This document shows positions 14,813 through 26,650 of a stretch of DNA of 64,000 nt, piece after piece. Every line of letters starts with the position of its first letter. Positions within the stretch are counted from its first letter, which is position 1. The notes under the pieces were generated by a model, which did no database searches, was not told the DNA's origin, and was given only the letters and a program-made list of their open reading frames with translations. The stretch is from Bombyx mori (Eukaryota > Arthropoda > Insecta > Lepidoptera > Bombycidae), in the NCBI RefSeq assembly GCF_030269925.1, contig NC_085128.1, forward strand, positions 3,722,501-3,786,500. The letters are read 5' to 3'. The position numbers and the translations under genes were made by a program.

Positions 14813-16179
14813 ATGTTTACAAATATGTTATCAAACTATCAAAATATTTAAGGAACTAAAAAACTCCACTAGGACGTAAATAGGTTCACTTACCTACGGA
14901 TAGTTATTAATTAATAGCTTCTATGTAAATTTAGTTCTTTTTCGTAATTATTTACTTTGTTCAGAAACCTGGTATTAGCTAATCTAAAAGTATTGATAAC
15001 GAATTATTTGATAAACATTGCGATTGATCGGCGTGAATAATATTTCAATTTTAAAGGTTCTAATAACTATGTTTACAAATATGCTATGAAACTATCAAAA
15101 AATTTTAAGGAACTAAAAAACTTCAATAGGACGGGAATAGAATCATTTACCAAAATATAATTGTTATTTAGCTTCTATATAAATTTATATGTTTTCGAAA
15201 TTATTTACTATTGTTCAGAAATCTGGCGTTAGATAATCTAAAATTAGTTGATAACAGATTATTTGATAAACATTGCAATTGATCCGTGTGAATATTGTTT
15301 CTAATCAAAAGGTACTAATAACTATGTTTACAAATATGTTATCAAACTATCAAAACATTTAAGGAACTAAAAAACTGCAATAGGATGCGAATAGGTTCAC
15401 TTACCAAAATATAATTGTTATTTAGTTTCTATATAAATTTAGTTCTTTTTCGAAATTATTTACTTTGTTCAGAAATCTGGCGTTAGATAATATAAAAGTA
15501 TTGATAACGAATTATTTGATTAACATTGCGATTGATCGGCGTGAATAATATTTCTATATTAAAGGTTCTAATAACTATGTTTAGAAATATGCTATGAAAC
15601 TCTCAAAAAATTTTAAGTAACTAAAAAACTGCAATAGGATGGGAATAGGTTCACTTACCTACGGATAGTTATTATTTAGATTCTATATAAATTTATATGT
15701 TTTCGAAATTATTTACTTTGTTCAGAAATCTGGCGTTAGATAATCTAAACTTAGTTGATAACAAATTATTTGATAAACATTGCAATTGATCCGTGTGAAT
15801 ATTATTTTTAGTTAAAAAGTACTAATAACTATGTTTACAAATATGTTATCAAATTATCAAAACATTTAAGGAACTAAAAAACTGCAATAGGATGGGAATA
15901 GGTTCACTTACCTACGCATAGTTGTTATTTAGATTCTACATATATTTAGTTTTTTTTTCGAAATTATTTACTTTGTTCAGAAATCTGGCGTTAGATAATC
16001 TAGAAGTATTGATAACGAATTAATTGATAAACATTGCGATTGATCGGTGTGAATATTGTTTCTAGTTAAAAGGTACTAATAACTATGTTTACAATTAAGT
16101 TATCAAACTACCAAAAAATTCAAGGAACTATACAACAAGGAACTATAACAGGTTATATATAATTTTTACGAAATTATTT

Positions 16180-17018
16180 ATTTTGATCGGAAATCAGGCA
16201 TTAACTAATCTAAAAATATTGATAACGAATTTATTTAAAAAACGTTGCGATTGATCGGTATGAAAATGATTTCTAGTTAAAAAATACTAATTAGTATATT
16301 TACAAATAATAATATGTTATCAAACTATCAATAAAATTACGGAACTAAAAAACTACAATAGGACTCGAATAGGTTCAATTACCAAAGGTCATTGCTATTT
16401 AGCTTCTATATTAAAATAATTCTTCTTCGAAATTATTTACTTTGTTCAGAAATCTGGCATTATCTAGTCTAAAAGTATTGATAACGAATTTATTTAAAAA
16501 ACGTTGCGATTGATCGGTATGAAAATGATTTCTAGTTAAAAAATACTAATTAGTATGTTTACAAATAATAATATGTTATCAAACTATCAATAAAATTACG
16601 GAACTAAAAAACTACAATAGGACGCGAATAGGTTCAATTACCAAAGGTCATTGCTATTTAGCTTCTATATAAATTTAGTTATTTTTCGAAATTATTTACT
16701 TTGTTCAGAAATCTGGCATTATCTAGTCTAAAAGTATTGATAACGAATTTATTTAAAAAACGTTGCGATTGATCGGTATGAAAATGATTTCTAGTTAAAA
16801 AATACTAATTAGTATATTTACAAATAATAATATGTTATCAAACTATCAATAAAATTACGGAACTAAAAAACTACAATAGGACGCGAATAGGTTCAATTAC
16901 CAAAGGTCATTGCTATTTAGCTTCTATATTAAAATAAGTCTTCTTCGAAATTATTTACTTTGTTTAGAAATTTGGCATTAGCTAATCTAAAAGTAGTTGA
17001 TAGCGAATTATTTGCTAA
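16180..17018. repeat. Distal satellite subfamily, 259-bp period, and right edge of array
   Basis: The last three repeats differ from the rest of the array. They share 'gaatttatttaaaaaacg', 'tatgaaaatgattt', 'acaaataataatatg' and 'ttgctatttagc'. The landmark 'gaaaatgat' lies at 16262, 16521 and 16780, an exact 259-bp period, and the copies are almost identical to one another. Satellite similarity stops at about 17018, after 'ttgatagcgaattatttgct'. Confidence 0.85.
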
Positions 17019-20000
17019 AAATTAAAGATAAAACCTAATGGTGATAAAACAATAAATTTCCATCTATTGATCTTTATTGTTGTAATCATCTTTACAAATA
17101 AATCCTGACCTATAATATTTGTGATAGGTAAACATAAAATATAAAAAAAATAATTCAGCTGATATAGCCTTGTATGACCATTCAATATACTCGTGCATCA
17201 TTCCATTGGATAATTCTATCAATCGTATATTAATGAATACCTACATAATAATATGTTCGGTTGTTATACATATTTATTTTAATGTATATATATGTAATTA
17301 TATAAGTGTACAGATATGTATGTACTGGTTCATGGTATTTCTGTAAAGATGTGACGTTGTGGTATTTTTGGTAGGTTTATCGTTATTTATGACTCATGAA
17401 TGCATTGATTCGGGATAATAAGTTAAGAAAGAGATAAAATTTACATGTGCGTCATTATTGAGTTTTATTGAAGTGAACGTGATTGATATTTACTTTCCTT
17501 GGGGAATTCATACAAACGATAAATCGACATAAATACCTTTTAAATAAGCCATCAGTGCACCGCTGCGTAAACTTATACAATTTTGACTTCTAGCGAGTAT
17601 TTGGCCTAATTGCTTCGTACTATATAAGGTTATAACAAGTTTCGACCCAAAATATTTGTTACCTAGTCCAATTAAATTTTATAACTAGAATCAATCTATA
17701 GTTCTTAGGTTTAAATGAATTCTTGCTTGCAGATTCATCCGATGTGAAATTAAATTGCACATATCAATTAGCGGTTTGCGTTAACAATGCATCCAGTACA
17801 CTTAACATAATGGGCACTTGTCGTTTGTATGTTATGTGAACATATTGGTTTTTGGGCTTTGCATTACTTTGTTTGATTGTCGGATTGTTAACTGAGTTAA
17901 CTGTTATGAACGAACATCACGTTGCACTGGTTATTTAAATGGCATGAATATTCAAAGTTTTTTCAGATTTAGCACCCCTAGCTAGCTAGCCCTCTTCGCG
18001 AAAGCTAAATTCTTTAATTTCAAAGTTTCGTTCGATTATCTCAACAGCTGAATCCATGCGATTTATTTACAGAGCAAAACCTAAAAAAAACCTAAATCGG
18101 GATGTATAAAACAAAGTACCTATTAGTGTAAAAATTATTTCCAACGGCTCTGGCTTTTAACATAACCTAGAGTACAATAACCACGCGTCGCATGCAAACT
18201 ATTAGGTACCTATCTGTCATGGTGTTCCGAACATTATCATGTTTGATTCGACTGCTTTCAAATCATTTAAAACATAATATTAAATGTATCCTTCCAATTA
18301 TTTATATTTCAGAAGCTGTAAACGTTAACAAATAACATTATAACTTAATGTAATTATTTGCCAACGCTTGTTCTGCAGAGCCCGTTATGATTGCATCGTT
18401 TCATCGTTCTAACGGCGGATGGTTGGTTGCATCTCGTATCCCGTTTACCGGCAAACAAAACTTAAAGATCTCGAGACGAGTTGAGGACGCGGGGGGCTCC
18501 TTAAATATTGATCAGCGTTAATGTTTCATCGTAACTTTTCGAAAAGTTATCTAAACATTTCAAGGTATATTATAGTTTACCAAAAATAATATAAATATTA
18601 TAGTACTCTGGGACTGCTAATTAAAAACAAAACCAATAACGTTTTACGCTAAAATTAATACGACGTTAACTAATTTGGCGTCTCTAAAAATCTAAACACC
18701 GTGAATAACTCGACATTAAATGAAGTTAAAAGCAACTTTAGCAAGGATAAATTTTACTATACTACTACATACAAAATTAACCCGGGTAATTAGTACATAA
18801 CACCACCTAATTTGAATAAAAGAAATTCGGTAAATCCGGTTCCGGTGTGTTAGATTCAAAGAGCAATAGTTAAGTGGAACTAACCAAATCAGAAAACAAA
18901 AAAGAAAACAAAAGCTAGATTTAGGAGATACAATAATTGTTTACAATGTTTGATTTTCAGATGTATTTTTTTATCTCGGAGTCGGCAGGCAGGGTTTTCG
19001 TGGCACGGATACGATAGGCAGCGATATTTCAAATACCTTGCGTTCAGGAGCCGACTTATAGTGGAAATAGGCAGGCGTGAAAACAGTTTTAATTTTAAAC
19101 AATGTTTTTTTTTGTAAATCCACTTTTTTTATATAATGTTTAAAATCTTATTCCGCTAAAAAAACTTGTCTTTGTGATGCATAAAATATTGTGTAAATTT
19201 TAAAATCACCAAACCAAATTACCTAAATAAAGATCTAATAGTAGTAGCATATCTTTTATTCAATTAAAACAAATGATTTTCAGGTTCACTATGCATATAT
19301 TGCGTAGTAAAAAAATATGATTTCAGTACTATTTTCAGGATTTGAAACTAAATGCAGTATATACCGGGCGATGACTAAATAGGTTTTTTTTTAAAAAGAT
19401 CTAATAAGTCAGGTAAATTATAAGTAATTTTTTTAATTACGAAGCTTTCTTAATATTCTTTAGATGGAAAATAGATTAATAAAAAATTAAGAAAAGGTAT
19501 TTAAAAGGTATCTCCAGCTTAGGTCGATCCTTTAGAAAAACTTTTTTAATGGTTTTTAAAATAAAATTAGTTGCTTAATATTTGATAAGCGAAGAGAGCC
19601 CATGCTTGGTTAGCACAGGGTAATAGGGACATGTATATGACAGGAAATATTTTGAAGGTGTGTACAGAAAACTAAGCTGCAAAGTGGTTGCTAAACAATA
19701 AAACTGTATGCTTAATTTGGTAAATAAACACAGGCTTAGGTTGAAATTATTATAAAAAGATTAGATATATATTTAATTAGATGTATGCAGCTAAAGTTAC
19801 CACAACTTAAAGCAACGGGTTTTTTTAAGTTATTCATAGGTTAATAAAACACTACACATACACTGATCTACTGTTATAATTACTTTGATGAGGCTGTAAT
19901 TTAACGATAATAAACTTTAGAAAATTTATTGGAATTTTTTGGACAAACTTCAGATATATCTATATCTCATTCTTCTGTATTGTTTGTTATTTGGTAATTG

Positions 20001-20420
20001 TGGAACATTGTTTTAAAAAGCAATAAAATATGATTGATGAACAATATTATGACTATATATAATGGAACACATACATACATATTAGATAGACTAGGTATGT
20101 CAAATATTACATTAAAATCACACTCATCTAGCTTATCTCATTCATAATTAAACATTACAGAAGAATACACAAGATGTTTGCTACAAAGAGCAAATATTTA
20201 TATTACAGAATATTTAACTTCTAAAGAAGCAGGAGGTTAGGTAATAGGGAATAAGGTTATTGAAAATTTAGTATCTATCGCTGTTATGAGTGCTTACAGA
20301 TTAGGAGGATTACAGATTAGGTTAGATAGTCGCTCAACAAATAAAACTTAATTTTTAATAACCTGCTTTAAACTTCAAAGCTTATATTATAATTAAGTTC
20401 GCTTAAATGTAATATAAGTG
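17019..20420. other. Mostly unique AT-rich DNA; GC-richer patch at 18361-18520
   Basis: No transposon end, tRNA box or coding exon is recognisable. Around 18361-18520 the composition turns noticeably more GC-rich (for example 'gagacgagttgaggacgcgg'), unlike its surroundings and unlike any other repeat in the window. It has no long open frame. It could be a regulatory element, an untranslated exon or an old repeat. Confidence 0.5.
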
Positions 20421-20520
20421 TCATGCGGCAGATATCTACTGAGTTTCTTGCCGGTTCTTCTCAGTGGATGTTAGGTTCCGAACCGGCGGTAGTGTTTAAA
20501 AAATGGTGTGCATCGGTTCG
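20400..20520 (+). repeat. Dispersed repeat fragment with the CTGAG/CTCAG stem-loop module
   Basis: The segment 20439-20492 reads 'ctgagtttcttgccggttct', 'tctcagtgg', then 'ttccgaaccggcggtag'. The same ordered module lies in the 3' untranslated region of the LINE at 50840-51545, so this is probably a short remnant of that or a related LINE. No coding sequence accompanies it. Confidence 0.6.
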
Positions 20521-20529
20521 CGTAAAATC

Positions 20530-20800
20530 TGATAATAATAAAAATCAGTTAAAAATATTTGGTACTAATAAAAGTACAATATAAATAATAATATAAAAAT
20601 AATACAAAAAAAAAACAAATTTATTTTAAAAAAACAAATTAAATTAAATTTAAATAATAATAAAATCAGTTAAAAATATTTGGTACTAATAAAAATTGAA
20701 TCTTGTTCGAAAACAGTAATATATAAAATTAAATAATAATATAAAAATAATACAAAAAAAAAACAAATTAAATTTAAAAAACAGTAAAAAAATCGTGCAA
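20530..20800. repeat. Local AT-rich tandem duplication
   Basis: The phrase 'cagttaaaaatatttggtac' occurs twice about 118 bp apart (near 20547 and 20665). Each copy is followed by similar text containing 'ataatataaaaataatac' and an A9-A10 run, so a segment of somewhat over 100 bp has been duplicated and has drifted. Low complexity makes the edges uncertain. Confidence 0.6.
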
Positions 20801-23205
20801 AATAGATTTAAAACATTATTAATATGAACATGAAATTTAATATCGAGACATATTTTAGAAAACTAAAATACATGCAAAATACATAATTATATAAATAACA
20901 ATTCCCAAAATTTTTACGTTATACGCATAAAAATTCAAAATACATAATTTGTGATGCTGGTTTTACTATCCACAAAAAGTCAATGAAGTTGGGTGCTGTA
21001 AAAGGTAAAGGAAGAGCCCTACGATTCCAAAAATATATCGTCTTGAGAAAGGAATTTAAACAAACTAACGAAAGTGTTTTATATTGTTCCGATTTCTGCA
21101 ATATAAAGCATAGTTATGTTTTTTTTTATATATAAACAGGATAATCAACCTCAAATGCATTTTATTAATTTTATGGAAAAGTTAACAGAAGATTACACCA
21201 AACATTTACAATTTACAAAAAGTACTAATTCCACACCAAATTTAGCTTTGGTCTAAAAAATATTTTGCTCTTAAAAATGAATAAAATTGCAAGATTTTAA
21301 AGTTACAGAAATCTGCAAGTACAACCAAAAATATCATTCATAAATATTTCAAAGTAACTATGTCTTAATTTGTATTATCTGTTGATAAAATGTATTTTTC
21401 CGTATTCAAAAGTACGATTATAGATTTTGACGCTGGAAATTATGGCATTTGCAATTGCCATCGTGAAAACAGGAAGAAATTGCTACTAGGAGACTGCGGG
21501 TATTTATCTTGAGCCTGTCTGTACACGGCCGCGACTTCCAGAAAAAAGTTTATTAAACTGAATTTATACGACGCTGCATTTTGAAGAACATCCTACTCAT
21601 ACTCAGTACTACATGGTCTGAAAATAGAATACATAATTAACCACATATTGTCTTCTCGCATTAAGTAACTGTATAATCATCGCATAACTGTATAATCTCA
21701 AAACTTACTAATTTTACAGGAGAGTGTTTTAAAGGTTTTAGATGTGATTTAATATTAACCATGTTTGCAACATTTATTTTTTAATTTTTTAATAGCTACA
21801 TTTTCTGTCTTTTAAAGTAAGATAAAAATATGTATAAATTTTGTTCATAGTAGTTAAAACATAGATAATAAAAATAAAAAAACTAAAACTAAACTACGCT
21901 CTTTTGACAGTATTTATGAGATACCAAATGGTACTGGTGATACTGGTGATATCAAATGATTCCGCATATTAACTCAATTTCGAATATTTTTGGATATTGT
22001 ACACTTTTAATGCGAAAACATGATATGTAGTTTTGTACGAGAGATTTGTGTACCATTACAACAAGCCCAATCACAAAGAAATTGAAGAGTATTTTTATTA
22101 TTCACAATACCCATAGAATTTGCCTCAACGAGCAAAAAAAGGTATGTTGTAAATGTTACAAATATGAATTTATGAACAGTATTTTTTAGAGGTGGTTTTC
22201 AATGGGATTTCGTCAATATTAACTTAATCAAGCCAAAATAATCAAGAATAAAATAATAAATAAATAAAAGTAAATTAATTTATTTCACACGATTAACATT
22301 CAAAAACTAAACGCGTAATTTGTCTTTAAAAAAAAAATACAAAGTAAAAAAAAAAATAACATGAAAATCCAAAATAATTTTTCTATCTGCACCGGATTCC
22401 AAAATTTTATCTATAATTTTTTCGGCTTCATTTAGCTGTCGACTATCTATATATAGATTATTTGGAAAAATTGTTAAATGTGTCTTGTGTTGTAATTAAG
22501 TCCCTTGTTTGCTAATTTCTTGAAAAAAAATATTTTTACATCTAGTTGTGGTGGTCTAATCTGCTGGGCTTGTTTGTCGGCTGGTCTCTGTAAAAGCTTT
22601 CATTTATTTCAAATTGTTCAAGAATATGTATAGAGAGTTCTGCACTATTTTTTTTTATTAAAACCTTCTTCGTTTGTTTATCATTAACATTTTTCAGTTT
22701 GTATTCAATATCAGCAGATAAAATTGTGAAACCTGCATTAATGTATTTTGTTATCCCGCAAGTGCATTGTTATGAATTAAAAAGGTTTTATTTGTATGTT
22801 TTGGTGTATAACATATGTGGTGTATAATATACTACACATACATAGTTATTGAATAGTTTTGTGGCTATGAGATGTTAGCTTTCTCTCTACTTAGGTATTT
22901 TGTTTTTAAAATCGTTGCCATCGTTGCCTCGTTAAATCGCTACGATCTTCAAATTCTTAAAGTAAAAATAATGTAAAAAATTAAAAATAATTCGTAAATA
23001 AATGTAAAATATAGTTAAAGCGAAAACGCACACCCAATAAAATAAATAAATAAACTTACCTTAAAACCTATTACATTGTTTTATTTCCTCTCCATAAAAC
23101 ACGGAACTTATTTCACCTGATGGATAAAATAAAAATAACCATACATATGTAATAAAATAATCGTAATTATAGTGAAATGAAGGTGAAATAGGTTTCAAAA
23201 CGCTA
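20800..23205. other. AT-rich DNA without recognised genes or repeats
   Basis: Stop codons are frequent in every frame, and the short frames here (60-70 codons) show no domain or codon bias. I found no terminal inverted repeats, tRNA-like boxes or LINE motifs. Confidence 0.5.
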
Positions 23206-23315
23206 CACCAATTAAGTAAGTAAGAAGGGTCATCGTACCCTCTTACGGGGGTACGGAGCGGGCCTCCGGACATACCCCATTGCCCGGACCATGAACTCCC
23301 TGCACCAATTAGGTA
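23206..23315. repeat. 84-bp GC-rich insert flanked by a 13-bp direct repeat
   Basis: A GC-rich segment (23219-23302) sits in AT-rich DNA between 'caccaattaagta' (23206-23218) and 'caccaattaggta' (23303-23315), which match at 12 of 13 positions. Inside it 'cgtaccc' and 'gggtacg' can pair as a short hairpin. The arrangement suggests a small insertion with target-site duplication. The source is not recognised; a truncated GC-rich LINE or a reverse-transcribed small RNA are possible. A Bm1 SINE follows immediately. Confidence 0.5.
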
Positions 23316-23836
23316 CTTTTTTGTTTATTGCTTAGATGGGTGGACGAGCTCACAGCCCACAGGTGTTAAGTGGTTACTGGAGCCCATAGACATCTACAAC
23401 GTAAATGCGCCACCCACCTTCAGATGAAATTCTAAGGTCTCGAGCCCACAAGTGTTGTGGTTACTGGAGTCCATAGATAGACATATACAACGTAAATGCG
23501 CCACCCACCTTCAGATGAAGTTCTAAGGTCTCGAGTATAGTTACAATGGCTGCCCCACTCAAACCAAAACGCATTACTGCTTCACGGCAGAAATAGGTAG
23601 GTAGTACCTACGCACGTGGACCCACAAGAGATCCTAGCACCAGTAATTATGCAAATTATAATTTTGCGGGTTTGATTTTTATTACACGATGTTATTCGTT
23701 CACTGTCGAAGTCAATCGTGAACATTTCTTGAGTACGTATTTCATTAGAAAAATTGGTACCCGCCTGAGATTCGAACACCGGTGCATCGCTCTACACAAA
23801 TGCACCATACGTCTTATCCTTTAGGCCACGACGACT
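23316..23836 (-). mobile_element. Bm1-type SINE with internal 90-bp duplication
   Basis: Read on the minus strand, the element begins with a tRNA-like head: box A 'tggcctaaagg' near 23830 and box B 'gtgttcgaatc' near 23775, matching RNA polymerase III promoter consensus. It then runs through the Bm1 body ('aagcagtaatgcgtttt', 'ggtgggtggcgcatttacgt') to a tail at 23316. I recognise this as the Bombyx Bm1 SINE from memory. The body segment from 'cacagcccac' to 'ggtctcgag' is duplicated in tandem (about 23353-23443 and 23443-23535, joined at 'agcccaca'), making this copy about 90 bp longer than the one at 31019-31459. Confidence 0.85.
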
Positions 23837-24419
23837 TCATAGCGTTAATATGGCTGGGTGCACGCACAGATTAAATATTTAATAAATAAGAGGTACCTAC
23901 GTAGGCACGTGTAGCGGTGTGTTTTTATTCTAATTTAACGATAATATTTACCTGGTGGTGTCGCTCTCTTGTCAAGATTTAGCTACACTCTAAACAAATG
24001 AAATACTAAGTAAAGCATATAAGCAATAAGAACGTATATCATAAAACTCCTGAAAAAAATTCAAACCGAAAGAAAGAGCCATATATGAGTCGTCTATTAT
24101 CAAAGGTGGCAATCTGTGCATTTGGACAAAAAAATGTTATTGATATGTCAATACAGATTGAGTTGAATATAATCGTCTCCTTCAAAGAATACGGTTCAAA
24201 ACCTGCATTAAATAAAGTATTAACTTAACCTGTTATTTATCTAAGATGTCGTTCAGAAGAGTTTTGTGACTGCCAATGGAATACAAAGTCAATAATTCGT
24301 TTTTCTGATTTACTAATAATTGTCCAAAAGTCACATTGCCGGCTTTGATAATAGTCAACTCATATATTGTACGGCAGAATACAGGCTTTATTTTATAGGA
24401 ATACAATTTCAAAAAAAAG

Positions 24420-24672
24420 TTTTTTTTATTGCTTAGATGTGTGGGTGAGCTCACAGCCCACCTGGTGTTAAGTGGTTATTGGAGCCCATAGACATCTATA
24501 ACGTAAATGCGCCACCCACCTCGAGATATAAGTTCTAAGGTCTTAAGTATAGTTACAACGGCTGCCCTACCCTTCAAACCGATACGCATTACTGCTTCAC
24601 GGCAGAAATAGGCAGGGTGGTGGTACCTACCCGTGTCGACTCAAGAGGTCCTACCTGCCACCAGCATTATTG
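24420..24672 (-). mobile_element. Bm1-type SINE, truncated copy
   Basis: The minus strand carries the 3' half of the Bm1 SINE, ending at the run of T at 24420-24428 followed by 'attgcttagatg'. Landmarks include 'gcgccacccacct' and 'cttcacggcagaaataggc'. The tRNA-like head is missing: similarity stops near 'ccaccagcatt'. The 5' truncation fits aborted reverse transcription. Confidence 0.85.
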
Positions 24673-25712
24673 TTGGAATTTACTTTTATATAGTTAGATG
24701 TAAGAAGCCACTGAACTGATTTTGACAGTATGGAAATAGTTCTGAGCCCTGAGAAAGATTACAGGCTACCTTTCATCCTACTGCTGAGTACAGGTGTAAC
24801 GCGATGTGTCTCCAAGCGGACAAAGCTGCGTGCGGGAAGCCAGTCGACGAATTTAAGTATTCTCATTTACAAAACTAAGTATCATGATTATATCTGGGTC
24901 TAATCTAAGAGACAGGAAGAAAAGTAGGTATGCCATTCGGTGGATCTTGAAACTATTCCACTAAATTAATGTACTTGATTGGTCTAGTGACAATGGAAGT
25001 AGGTTGCGCACGCTTATTTACCCAAATACCTACTGCCGTTCTGACAAATTTTACCGCAAATAAGTATTTGTTGTGATTAAAATTGCAGGAGCAACAAATA
25101 CAATAAATATTATATTTGAAGCTTCGACCATATTATGTTTCAAAATGGCATTCCTTTTATATCTATGGCTCTCAAGCATTGATATGGGGTTTTTTAATAC
25201 ATCAATGCTCTCAAGTAGAAACTGCAGCAAATAGCTACACTGACATCTAGTGTAATTATTTTCAAATAAAATAGTTCTAATTGGCAACGACAGATGGCGA
25301 CACGTTGTACAATTTACACAATGCAGTGAAATAGGACGTAACCCACGAAGCCTTTTTACAATACTGGCGATTTGAAACGTATTTTATTGTATTGATAATA
25401 ATTAATTATAAACTCAAATTCATGTTATTTTAAATTATCCGAAAATGTGGTCATAAACAACCAATTAAAGGCTATAGTGGAAGCTGACGATACTCATTTT
25501 ACTACTGACTCAGCAGCAGATTTCAAGGTTAGCATCAAAACAATATTGGTCTACTTAACCCTCTTATGGTGGGCGCCGCTAATTACATATCCGATCCACG
25601 CGACGGGACGACGTAAATCCGCCGTGACCTGAAACATGACTGTCTTGTCAAATCCCCCAGATCCACTTTCGGTGGATTTTAAGCTCCTCAAGCACCGTCC
25701 TTATCTACGTTA
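24673..25712. other. Non-coding DNA; possible degraded repeat at 24700-24845
   Basis: From 24700 to 24845 phrases such as 'aggctacctttcatcctact' and 'cgtgcgggaagccagtcg' resemble the degraded 3' region of lepidopteran dispersed repeats, but no terminus is visible. The remainder is AT-rich with no supported gene; the short frames at 25051-25287 and 25447-25632 lack domains and codon bias. Confidence 0.35.
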
Positions 25713-25905
25713 GCCAACTAACCTATGGACACAGCCTACTGAGTTTCTCACAGGATCTTCTCAGTGGGTCGCGATTCCGTTCCGAGGGAGCACTGCTTTT
25801 TCTAGGGCCAGTGTTTGCACAATATTTCAGATTGAGCCCCGTGAGCTCACTTACCAGTCAGCGTGGCTAGAATAGTCCTTTAGGCTACCAGCGAATAGTT
25901 AGGGG
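25713..25905 (+). repeat. Stem-loop dispersed repeat, partial copy
   Basis: This belongs to the family whose fullest copy is 33586-34045. Shared landmarks in order are 'ctgagtttctcacaggatct', 'tctcagtgggtcgcgattcc', 'ctagggccagtgtttgc', 'gagccccgtgagctcactta' and 'taggctaccagcgaatag'. It lacks a poly(A) tail and target-site duplication. The core can fold through CTGAG/CTCAG pairing. Confidence 0.7.
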
Positions 25906-26362
25906 AAAAAAGCTAAATTTTCGTGAAATTGGCAAGGTCGTTAGGGCGACGAACGAAGATGTGTCTTAACAGACGCTGCTTAGTAGTCACAGAAACGAAG
26001 GAGCTTGGAACCGCACTGTCACTTGCGATGAAAAATTAATTAACTTTAATAATTGTAAGCGGTCATCATATTGGTTAGACTCTGGTACAGTACCTAGCCT
26101 CGATGTCTCAAACGAAAACTTACCCCTAAAAACTCATTGTCAGTGTTTGCTGGTTTAGTGCCGGCTTAATAACCACAGTTTCCTACCAAATGGTACCAGC
26201 ATTACTACGGATGTGTACTGTGGGGAACGGGGCACAATAATGGAGAAGCTCACGGGTCTCCAGCCAGTGTTGGTTAGTCGCTTGTGCCCGCAGCTCTTAC
26301 ACTACAACGCTCAACCCCATATGGCACAATAGGCGGCCCCTAAACTACAAGAGCTAGGATTA

Positions 26363-26650
26363 CTATTAAGCTGGATACCCATGAGAGGCTATGTCAGCGT
26401 AACCTAACCAGTAGGTGACCTCACGGGGTTCAAACGTGACCACTTCGCTAACACTATCCCTAGCAAGAGCAGTGCTTCGTAGAATCTACCAACGGATCAG
26501 AAACGTGACCCACTGAGAAGATTCGGCGAGAAACTCAGTGGACCGTGTCTGTGGGCTAATTTACTCGCCAAGCCCTTCGTCGCAAGCGACGGGTTCGACG
26601 AAAAAGATGACCGGAGAGCTTGGGAGAGACCAGTGGGAAGTTTTGCGTCA
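26363..26650 (-). repeat. Stem-loop dispersed repeat, longer copy
   Basis: On the minus strand this copy carries the family core ('ccactgagtttctcgccgaa' through 'tagattctacgaagcactgc') and also the upstream part with 'cgtcgaacccgtcgcttgcg', seen otherwise only in the copy at 33586-34045. No target-site duplication is evident. Confidence 0.7.

Larger units (their letters stand above)
2982..17018. repeat. 14-kb tandem satellite array, monomer about 248 bp
   Basis: About 57 head-to-tail copies of an AT-rich monomer fill this region. Each copy carries the same ordered landmarks: 'gataacgaattatttgataa', then 'gatcggtgtgaata', 'tgtttacaaatatgttatc', 'aactgcaatagga', 'aggttcacttacc', 'tttactttgttcagaaatc', 'ggcgttagataatct'. 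Landmark spacing is mostly 246-258 bp. Shorter variants of about 205-225 bp (for example around 4530 and 5990) lack the segment between 'gtgaata' and 'tatcaaac'. Poly-T tracts before 'cgaaat' vary in length. No open frame spans monomers, so it is non-coding. Monomers fall into subtypes that recur in the same order, which indicates duplication in multi-monomer blocks. I do not recognise the family. Homopolymers, AT-richness and near-identical blocks make this a place where assembly errors are likely. Confidence 0.95.

Noticed and set aside
2982..17018. Tandem repeats considered as a CRISPR array
   Set aside because: The unit is about 248 bp and repeated over its whole length with no unique spacers, in a clearly eukaryotic, moth-type sequence.
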